DNA of 64,000 nucleotides, taken from Stratiolaelaps scimitus. Taxonomy: Eukaryota; Arthropoda; Arachnida; Mesostigmata; Laelapidae. Location: NCBI GenBank assembly GCA_019614645.1, contig JABWDB010000018.1, positions 1 through 64,000 of the forward strand. The letters run 5' to 3'. The notes under the pieces are model-generated. The model was given only the letters and a program-made list of their open reading frames with translations, was not told where the DNA came from and did no database searches. Made by a program: the position numbers and the translations under genes. Every line of letters starts with the position of its first letter. Position 1 is the first letter of the stretch. This document shows, piece by piece, positions 54,786 through 64,000 of this stretch.

Positions 54786-57700
54786 CGCGAAAACATGAGC
54801 TGTAGTTCAAAACGGCTTGTTTTATCCTGACCGAGATCGGTGGTTGCACACGTCGTTAGCTCAAGTAGAGCAATGAGTAGAACCGCGGACGGTATTTGCC
54901 ATCAAATGCAATTATCCGTTATGAAATATAGATTTTGAACCCGCTTATTGATGAGTAGATTCGACTTTATAGTTTGCCGAACGTACGATACAAAGTAAAA
55001 TCGGTAGTTAGTCACCCCGACCCTAAATTGAGGGTACTCTATGCACTCTTGGTCGTGCGCCGTATCGTCCTGTAGGTTGAAAAAACAACGTGCAGGCCAA
55101 CTGAGTTGGTGTGTGCCATCTGCCGGTAAAGGTGCTCACCGACATGCTCTCGTTTATCGCCTCCCGGCCGTCTAGGGCTCTCTTCCTAGAGAAATTCGTG
55201 TAATCTCCTTAGTTAAAAAAATTGCAGGAGAGACGAAGAAATTTTTTAATGCTAATCCCTAATTTCTGTTTGTATATATCTGTTTTGGTTATAATATGTA
55301 ATATAATATCTGTTTTGATGTTCGATATTCTCTTTCTGGGACATTTTCTACAATGTTGATAGGATATGTCGTTACGTTACCGTTACGTTTATCAATGCTG
55401 TCGATAGTTTGTACCTGCACTGTGTACTTGTAGTGCTTGTCAGGAGCCAATACCGTGAACGCCCTATTTAGTGAAGTGCAAATTGTTGGTGGCCATTAGT
55501 GCCAATTGTTAGTGGCCACTCATTCCACAGCTCTCAGAACAAAGGTAGGTTGACATGGCCGAAAAACTCTAGTAGTGCAGTCGATTGTCTGATCACATCA
55601 GCAATAGCTTTCACTATATATTGTATTCTCCCCAGTGATACATCAGACCCGTAATAACTGATCAGTCAACAAGGAAAGTGCAGATGGAGCGGGTGGATTT
55701 CAAGAGGAGTGTGCCTTAAACACGACCACATACTTCTGAAGTAACAATATATAATGGATAAATGAAGAAAAACAACTCTGGACAAGAAATTTCATTTCAT
55801 TCATTCATTTAAATAAATATTTCATAATTGATGAAATTTTGTAACTAACAAGTAACGTGCGTCATATGAGCACGCATATTTTAATAAATAATATTGAGAA
55901 TTGACACCAACGCCGTCTAGTGTTCTGACTTCAGCGATACTTTTAAGAAAAGTCTGTCTGTTTCCGACGAACTCCATCAGTTGTGACATGATTGATGGTA
56001 TAGATGCCATTATCCTCTGGCATCAACGATGAAACGTCCCGCCTCACCAGTAGTGCGTCAGCGACCTCTGCCACACCACTTGTACTGCGCTTTGAAGTTC
56101 TACAGCTTCGAGCATTTGCTGTCCCGGACGGTATGGCCTTCCCTCCCAATGGCCACTAGAGGCCACACCCCTCGGTCCGGAGCCTATAACTATACTGCCT
56201 TATTTGGCCGTGGGCCAAATAAGGCTGAATTGTTATAGGCTGCTTTCACTGTCGGACCGAACTGCTTTCAAAATCGGTTTTCGAAGGGAAGACCAATGAT
56301 AGTTATGCGTGCGGTCTGGTATCTGAAAAATGAAGCAAGAGATTTCGTTTGTTGCTATTTCAGCTTGTAAATAAGCGTTCAGTTTATTGTATAACTTTTT
56401 AAGAATTATATACAAGCCATGAGCGCTAACTTCATATACAAGCAAGAGTGACACACCTCGTGTGTATGATTGTTATTATGTTATATTTACGTGAGTAGCA
56501 AATGCTCCGCCACTCGCTCAGGCCAGGACGACTGAACTCGCAATATTCTCTCTCTCTCTCCGCATCTCTTTTATTATGCTTCTCTTGAAGCGAATACGAT
56601 AGCCAACGGACTGTGTAGGCGACGTCGCGGCATTCGGTCCATGAATACTATGCTCCTTGTCTCACAGAGATGGCCTAGAGCTAGGTGGCATCTCTCCTGC
56701 AATACGTGATCGTAATATGAGAAATTCGGCAGTTCGGTGTAGACTAGGAGTAGCGCAATTTTTTAGTCAAGCTATCTCACGCCATCTCGTCGTTCACGGA
56801 GCCTAAAAGAGGAGGTGGACGTCGAAGAACCCGGTCCAATAATGTTCGACCTCTGATATGAGCTCCGTTAGTACCCGAAGAAGCATTGTAAACACCGAAA
56901 GTACACAAGCGATAAATGCGACCCTGTGCAAATGCAGAGTCTGTCTAACTATACGTATCTCTTTTTGACCATCCAACATTTGTCGTATTGATAGGATCAA
57001 ATTATTCAGGGCGACGCACCTGTTTAGATGAGTGCTCACAGACAATATGGATATATCCTAAATCGACTGGTGAGGCTTATGCATATAAGCCAAAAGCAAA
57101 GCGTAGCTCGACGGAAGAAGTGGATCCAAGCGATGGTGGCATCGATTGTTGACTGCTGGAGAAGTGAGGTGACCCAACGGTCAAAAAAAAGTTAGTGCTA
57201 TCTGCTAATAATGGATATTCGCGTATGTTATTTTTATTGTTGTTTTGTAGTATGTTTCGTAAGATTCTCAATTAGTATTTATATGTTGTTAGCTTAAACA
57301 AAAGCGTGTGTATTACGTCAAGCCTAGTGGAGTAGCGTTATAAATCATCAGACTTGTGTACGGTACATCAAACTTGTTCTCAAAGGATGCCTGGCGCGAT
57401 GCACATTTCGGACCCCAACGAACGAAGTCAGTTAAACCAATTGGGCAACCACACGTAGCCAAAGCACAGTAACCTGTTTCTCAGATCCGGCAAAATTATA
57501 GGAAGTGTCATTACGGTAGAAAGTCTTAATGTTTACATATGCTCATATTCAGGATATAATTGTGATTGGTCGATGTGAGCCTGTTTGCGTGCGTACGGCT
57601 GAAGACGTTCTATTTGGACTATTAGGGATTTAGTTCATTTGAATGACAAGTACTAAAGTAACTTTCACGTTGGGTGTTGACTACAAGTCGAACTTGAACC

Positions 57701-58589
57701 GCTCCAGAATAGCTTTCAACATTTGGGGTGCTCCATTTGTACTGTACTCCATTTGTAATGTTTGTTATTTTCATCGTTCGAGTAATCGATTGCGCGGTTT
57801 AGTTATCAGTTACTATAGAAAACTGGAAACTCAATAGCGGGTAGCTTTCCGGTCACGCTCCTTATTCCCACAAAGCATCGCATTTCCCATTTCACATCAT
57901 TTGCCGTTGCAAACTAACACACTAGTTACTTTGAGAAATTAGCGTACCACATGAAACACGTACGCCAAAATCAACTCATCGTGTACGAAGCTTGCGCTGT
58001 TCTCTTTGTCCCCTCTTGTATGTATATGCTGTAGGAGGCGGCCAATGACGACCTGACATCAATTGCACTGGATCACATCATAGAAATTTACCGAATATCT
58101 GCAACCCAGCCGTGTATGTTAGCCCGTACATTGGGAACCCACACACCACATAGATGAGCTATGTGTAACGGGTGGCGAGCTCAGTACTGGACAGCATTAC
58201 TGTCTCGCGAGTTCTACCCTTCATCACTGTTCTGGTGAAATTGGGCTTGAACAAACCCCCTACACCACGAGTTGAGTTGAAATTTACCAGCAGGCTAGAG
58301 CCTTTCATTTTATCCTATGAGGCTTATAGCTATAATTGGTGCCTGCCGAACCGCATGTTGGATCCAAAGGATCAACAGCGAGAAACGGGTAGCATCCTTT
58401 ACAACCGTCTCCAAAGAACTATAAACTGGCCCGCAACCACAAAGTCCCGGTTCTATTTTTAGTGACGCGTGGTGATTTTTCGAAACTATTCATGTCAACT
58501 CACAGTACAGCTTCCATTTTGCTCTTTATTATAATAATATTGTATAAACTATTATATAAAATATATATATTTCATCATATATTGTCAGC
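54786..58589. other. Intergenic region downstream of gene A
   Basis: No gene is recognisable. It contains the nested inverted repeat at 56172-56260 and a CT run near 56545. Several short frames lack domains. Confidence 0.4.
56172..56260. repeat. Nested inverted repeat (foldback)
   Basis: Three pairs of arms nest: TCGGTCCG/CGGACCGA (56172-56179 and 56253-56260), GCCTATAAC/GTTATAGGC (56182-56190 and 56232-56240) and GCCTTATTTGGCC/GGCCAAATAAGGC (56197-56209 and 56213-56225), with a 3-base loop. Confidence 0.85.
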
Positions 58590-58740
58590 GCGGAGGTTTG
58601 GAGGGCCGAGTTTCTGGCTGTAAAAAGCCGGAGGCCTCGGGCTCGAGTCCCGCGACCTGGTGACATACGAGAAAACTTAAGCATTGTAAAGATTGAAGTT
58701 CTTTTAATAAACCAATAAACCTTTATCTTTGATAATATTA
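58590..58740 (+). repeat. tRNA-derived SINE, family S1, copy 2
   Basis: Shares CTGGCTG.AAAAAGCC.GAGG, the B-box-like CTCGAGTCCCG and the tail CTTAAGCATTGTAAA...AATAAACCAATAAACC with 42281-42490, but lacks the inverted B-box arm. Confidence 0.7.
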
Positions 58741-58867
58741 TCGAAATACTATATACAGATTTAAAAGCAGCAGTTAACTGTTTCCACAATAACGAAGCCG
58801 AGTAGTTGTCCTTGTCGCAGGTGTTTCTAAGGACCCAAGCTGCTTGAAGTTGGACCAGAGAGACGCG

Positions 58868-59062
58868 GGTTCAAATCCTGTCAGACGCGTAGAATCTTTG
58901 GAGTTCTATATCATCTTTCTTTATCTGAAGATTCTCGCCAGGTACGAGGAAGGAAGAGAATAAGCAAAGGTGGCCCGGACAGGTCCTCATCGTAATACCT
59001 GAAAGGTTAAGAGTTGAGGCCTGTCACATAGGGGAACAGCTGAGGGTCAGCTCGAAACACTT
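58868..59062 (+). repeat. tRNA-related SINE, family S2, copy 2
   Basis: GGTTCAAATCCTGTCAGACG and the rest of the body match 36785-37000 with scattered differences. It lies about 130 bases after an S1 copy, so the two families are adjacent here. Confidence 0.7.
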
Positions 59063-60920
59063 ATTAAGCTGTTTGAAGTTAGTGTCAGTCATAAAACGTG
59101 CATCGGTGGTGTTTTATTATTATTATTATCCATAATTAGCGTCACATATGTACAATTGTATAATGCACATAATCATAATTATAATCGCTAATGCTCTCAA
59201 AAAGGGCGCTCTTTGGCTTGATTCTGCCTCCAGTTGGCTATAAATCACGAGCAATCGCAGAAGACACGTAGGCACACTAGTTCTGTATCCACCATTTGCA
59301 TTTAAAGGGTGCACATTTGCATTTAAAGGGTGTCTGTCTTATGGACCAGTGCCGAGACAAAACCGTGGACGTTAAATGTTGACTGTAGTCAGCCCGGAAA
59401 ATTTCGATTTTTGTTCCCTTCCCACTTCAGAAGTTCAAAGGTCAACCTGTGATACGTAGGAAAGGAACCATCTAAGAATAACTGGGTTAAAATTTCGCCT
59501 GTGCATAATAGTAGAGTATCGTTGGAGATGTTATCAAAGGTTCTCGCTTTTCAGATCTGTTTTCAGTTGCCTCCTATTGTCTCGTTAATTTGTTATGTTC
59601 CACATTTTATTGTTGCTACCTTTAACGAGATTGTGTACATTGGTGTACGTTTGCGATGACCACACAACAAGGATATTGGTATTTGCATCCGCTAGTAAAA
59701 TAATCGGTACCTTTGTTATGAAAGACAGTTCTGTTTCAAGCATGCTAATCAATGATGAAAAGAGCAGAGAACGCCCGTACGTAAAATATAATGATTATGT
59801 AGCACCCACGACCTTTTTTGATCTTAGCCTTAGCAACCTCAATGTGCCCCGAAGCTTTTCAATTGTATGGTTTTATTAATATTAGTAAAACCATACAAAT
59901 GAAAAGCTTTAGTTTAGCTTTTGTTTTGAAATCAGGTTCCTGATACACCTAATGCATCGAATCTAACTTTCAATGAGTTTATCGTTGTATCAATGCATGG
60001 GATTCCATTCACCACCATTGTAAGTTACGCCCGTTGACATGTATAAAGTTACAAGAACACTCTAATACTGGAACATCCGAAGCGTCGTCATATATCCTAT
60101 ATAGAGGGTGCATCTCTGTGTATTTCATATTTCATAACTAAGGTGGATGTCCGCCCATTGCCGCACCCTCAACAGGACCGAAACAAGGTTCGCGGAGGTG
60201 GTTTCGATGGCAAAACCTGGTGCAATCTTAGGTCTAAAACTAATCTCGACAGAGGCAAGCTGAATGAAGAAATGCACGTCGAGTTTGGCAGAAATCGTTT
60301 CTCTGAGCTAATGTCATAATACCTGAACACCGTGTGACACAGTCCGGCCAAGCATAACGCCTAATAGGTCAATCGTGGTGATGCATAACACAGTGTCATA
60401 TTAGGCGTTGATATGGCTAATAGACGCCCCGAGATAAGAAGATCTCGAGGTATCGCACCACACATTTCGTAAATTCAAACAGAGCTCCTCAACACAAGAT
60501 AAATGCCTTCCCGCAAATTTCCCTATGATCCGAAGGCATTGGAGAATATTCTAGCATTTAATTTTAAGCTACATCACACACTAGCCATGTCGTACAGCGG
60601 AATCCGCATATCAACGATTTGCGACTTCGCCCCCCATAGTTGCACAACCATATGAGCTCTTCAGTTTTCTTCCATTAAGATGTAGTAAAATAGTTATTTA
60701 TCGATTCCCTTAATAATGCATGCTCCTATCTAATTTCTTACTGATATCAATAAATTATACATAACATTTGCATATAGGATATGTAGACGATTTAATTCAT
60801 AAAAACGCATGATAGAGATGCCGAGTGAACTGCTAACCTCCTTTGGTTCAGCCTCGCAAAGTATCATACATACCTGTAGGAATCAAGGTACATATTCATC
60901 GCACAGTAAAGTCCACTTCA
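59063..60920. other. Intergenic region between the SINEs and gene B
   Basis: A 94-codon frame at 59595-59879 starts with a signal-peptide-like hydrophobic run (MFHILLLLPLTRLC) but has no other support. Its last codons overlap the palindrome at 59853-59910. I see no other feature. Confidence 0.3.
59853..59910. repeat. Near-perfect 58-bp palindrome
   Basis: Two 29-base arms with two mismatches and no loop (AAGCTTTTCA...TGAAAAGCTT). Confidence 0.9.
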
Positions 60921-60940
60921 TATCTCCTAAAATGAAACAG

Positions 60941-61087
60941 CTGAGAAGCCGATGGACCCTATCAATGATGTCGATGCTTTTGACCATATCAACGATAGGC
61001 TTCATTCCGTCTAAGTTCTATATCAGATTTATCGAGCATCGGCAGCAAGCCAACGAGCAGAATATGCTATCACAAGTGCATCACTAA
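60941..61087 (+). pseudogene. Possible terminal exon of a further receptor copy
   Basis: After ATGAAACAG an open stretch encodes LRSRWTLSMMSMLLTISTIG and a basic, Gln-rich tail ending at 61087. Size, a single membrane-like segment and the tail resemble exon 11 of gene A (M4 plus C-terminus), and it sits 155 bases before gene B. Sequence similarity is weak and no upstream exons were found, so it may be a relic or chance. Confidence 0.25.
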
Positions 61088-61241
61088 ATACTTCATCGGA
61101 TCTATACAGATGCCGCGTCCCATTACGAAAGTAATTGACCGTAAATTTCTCTCGAATTCCTACATGTAGATTTGTCGTCTGACTGCGCTTGCGTCAAAGT
61201 CGAATCTGTCCTAGTCCCGTTACGAGCGTTAACAACCCACC

Positions 61242-63613
61242 ATGTACAAGCCAGTTTATATTCCTTACGGGAATCCAGACAATGCAACGGACAAGATTCT
61301 CCGATTTGCCGTTATCAACGTGAGTATAGTTACTAAATAGGCAAAGATCATGTCATTTTTCACAATATTTGAAATTAATCATTAAATTGCTCTCCTATCT
61401 GGCACATGACAGCCATACAAGGACGTTTTTTTCACCGTTTTAGCCACGAAATCCTATGCTCTGATCCTACCGGGCGTCCAACGGCTGAGACTGCTTTCGC
61501 AGTAATTCAGTCTGATGATGCAAAAATTCGTGTTCTACATATTTACCTGTGTACCGTGTGGTATTGTGGGTTCAGTGTATATAGAAACAATGTCGCTTTT
61601 TCTGCTAGTTTCGTCCAACCCTTGTCCAACTTTCGCTCCTCTTTGACGACTTGATGTTGCTTTGGCTTTGCAAACAACATAACTTTTCGGCTTGCTTAAT
61701 CAATTGTGTTGACAAATGATGAAGTTTGTCTTGTGTCGAAAAAAAGTAAGCCAAGGAGCGATTTGTGGTGTCATTTCAGAGTCACAAAACCTATTTGATT
61801 GCTTATATCGGTGTACTGATCTTTTGTGCCTCAAGTTTGTAACCTTGTTTGAAACACGCGACCTTTATGCTTTGCTGGGACTTGTTGGATTTTACCTAAC
61901 TGAAGTGATTAATAATGTTGTGCATTTGTCTTTCACTGTCCTGGCGTATTGATCCCAAGTTTGATCCGTTTATCCAACAGAAGAGACAGGGCGATTATGT
62001 TGTGGCTAATGGCCCGCAAGCGGAATACGCTTCGTGTATACAGTCGCTGTCAAGGCACAGGCAGGTTATTTTATGAACGCAAATATTGTATGCATTCAAG
62101 CAAAACACTCAATTTAGCGCTATAGAAAATAATGAAACAGTCGGATATTGGCATACGGATAGGTTTCAAAAAGACGTGTGTAGATTGAATGTTTTGTAAC
62201 CATACACTTGCTGTCCTCAGTTACATTTGTTAGTTATACGAACAGGTTACGCGAGAATCACATATAAAAATTTTTCAATTCAATTCAATTTTTTTCAAAA
62301 TATTGACACCTCAGGAAATAGAAGTACCTATGTGAGGGCAATTCAGTTAGTGGCTAAAATATATAGTACATACACGATTATCTAGAATCGGGGTTGCCAC
62401 AATTAACTCCATCGAGAAAGCTTGTATGGTTTTACTCTAAACTTTGTAATGACCTTATTTTGTAAGCAAAGGTTACGTTTTGGTGCGAAGTTTTGGCATA
62501 CGGGGATGGAAAAAGGAGTTTCTTTAGCACACGGGAAACATCACCACGCAAAAATCGTCACGAAGCAAGATTTTCACTATGCAAACTCTCGTACGTCTCG
62601 CCATACGTAATTTTTGAATCACTATATTTTGCCCTTTTTCAGAGTATTGGCCGTATCCGACGCGGACATAACTCACGGTCGTAGACAACCAAATGGCAGC
62701 TTTACCGGCATTATGGGCATGATGCAAAGAAACGTATGGATTATATACAGTTGTGGTTTCATTTGCATCGTATACATATGTATGAAAATGTCTGGTTCGT
62801 ACACCTCCTACGTTCGAAAGTACTCTGAAGGACATCAATGGCTAAATTGTTACTAGAAAAGTATCGTACTAAGCGTTTGTGCTCCTCAATACGTAAATTT
62901 GACTCATAAAAGGTGCTCATGTATCGCGCGCCGTAGTTATTTTTGCCGAGTTTTTCATATGGCACCAAAGTATCATACATCTGGCGTTCCTCAAGGGTCA
63001 TATCTAGTTCTTATGGTGATCAACTGATTGAATTGAGTCGTCGGTGATTCAATGATGTGTCCCCCCAAGATGCCTTCTTAAAATATAATGTATTAGTTAG
63101 CAGCAAGCGTAACCTGATTTAAATCTTACGCTAGACATGCACATATAAAATAATATGTATAATATAATAACAATAATAATAATGTTGTGGTCACGAACTA
63201 ATTCATACTCAGGTTCTCTCTATGTATTCGTTATATATATATATGTTTCATTGTCATCTCATGTCAGGTATTGAGTTCCCCCATTGCAAACGCATGCCAT
63301 AAATGCTGTTTCATCAAAATGACTTGTTAAAAAGCATAGAGGTTTATTATTAGTCGTTAAAGATGGATCCCGTGAGCGAATAGTTGGCTAAAAAATGCGT
63401 TTCAGTTTTAAAACTATATACTAACTTTGTAATTAGATCGTTTGGATCTATTGGAAAGAGAATACATAGTTGCTGAAGTGTACTTGATGATTTTCGTAGG
63501 AGATTGACGTGTTTTTAGGACCGGCGACCATGACGCTAGAACGTTTTCCGATCGCAGAAGACGGGACAGGTGATATCGTCGATTATCGCTTGCTTACATT
63601 CACTCCGTCGAAG
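61242..63613 (+). CDS. Ionotropic-receptor-like ion channel, gene B (first four exons; continues beyond the window)
   Basis: Exons 61242-61319, 61960-62060, 62643-62733 and 63500-63613 have exactly the lengths of exons 1-4 of gene A (78, 101, 91 and 114 bases) and the same phases. The 128 residues encoded are about 59% identical to gene A (my count 75/128), best in exon 4 (DVFLGPATMTLERF and IVDYRLLTFTPSK). They form the first part of the ligand-binding domain, including GRRQPNGSFTGIMG and the carboxylate-binding Arg. Intron 2 again starts with GC (AG|GCAGGT). Exon 5 with M1 is not in the window. All exons are open, so this is a tandem duplicate that appears intact. Confidence 0.8.
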
Positions 63614-64000
63614 GTATATAGTGCAATACAATTGGAGCATTTCCTATATAAATCATGATTTATATAGGAAAAGGTGCCCTTCGTATGTAACTTGGAAACG
63701 GTTGGTAGTTAAACAACTTTTATTTGAGAAATATTTTTCATGTAAATATACAGCGCATCTGGGAACCTTTCTTACTAATCTGTTCCGGACTACAATAAGA
63801 TAACTTGGGAACTGCAAGATTCGTATAACATCTGAGATAAAATTCTGGGGTCGTGACTACAAAAAATGGAATTAGTTTCGGATTTGAAACTTTGAAATCT
63901 TCGGGACTGCCGAGAGCTATTGCAAAAAAAGAAATGATTAGAAATTAGATCTAGAACCAAAATTCTGAATAGCATAGACCCTAGATATGACCCTGAGAGA
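63614..64000. other. Intron 4 of gene B (partial), with a perfect palindrome
   Basis: It starts GTATATAG after exon 4. Bases 63640-63671 are a perfect 32-bp palindrome (arms TTTCCTATATAAATCA). No exon is recognisable before the window ends. Confidence 0.6.

Noticed and set aside
1..64000. CRISPR arrays, operons, rRNA genes
   Set aside because: No regularly spaced short repeats, no ribosome-binding-site organisation and no rRNA sequence were seen; the tandem units at 2149-21191 are retrotransposons.

Overview
This is a eukaryotic, almost certainly arthropod, genomic window. The grounds are spliced ionotropic-receptor-type genes with short GT-AG introns, an R1-clade LINE, a mariner transposon, several Ty1/copia and Ty3/gypsy families and tRNA-derived SINEs. 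A mite or tick is my best guess for the host, but that is inference. There is no sign of prokaryotic organisation.

Layout. 1-2148: remains of older LTR elements. 2149-21191: three tandem copies of one copia-type element on the minus strand, sharing four LTRs. The whole array is flanked by a single 5-bp duplication (GATGC) and sits inside an older LTR-like repeat whose two halves lie at 2040-2148 and 21192-21245. Each unit carries gag-protease-integrase-RT-RNase H, then a small gene for an envelope-like single-pass membrane protein. Between that gene and the 3' LTR lies an antisense cassette on the plus strand with its own TATA box, ORFs, AATAAA and GT-rich downstream element. All three units share the same three coding interruptions.

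21200-37700: a graveyard of nested fragments: gypsy gag, integrase and RT, three further copia families (B, C, D), CR1/L2-like LINE pieces and a 5'-truncated R1-clade copy inserted in a copia integrase with a 14-bp target duplication.

39135-54785: an 11-exon ionotropic-receptor-like ion channel gene (gene A) on the plus strand, with every exon junction in frame. Two of its introns are swollen by transposons that are intact at ORF level: a complete R1-clade LINE (43114-49384, 15-bp target duplication) in intron 6 and a mariner with an intact DD34D transposase (50685-51969) in intron 8. 61242-64000: the first four exons of a tandem paralogue (gene B), about 59% identical over 128 residues, with matching exon lengths and a matching GC-AG intron; it continues past the window. 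Between the genes lie SINEs and several long palindromes.

Coordinates and splice sites were read by eye. Family assignments rest on motifs and on comparison within the window; no database search was possible.
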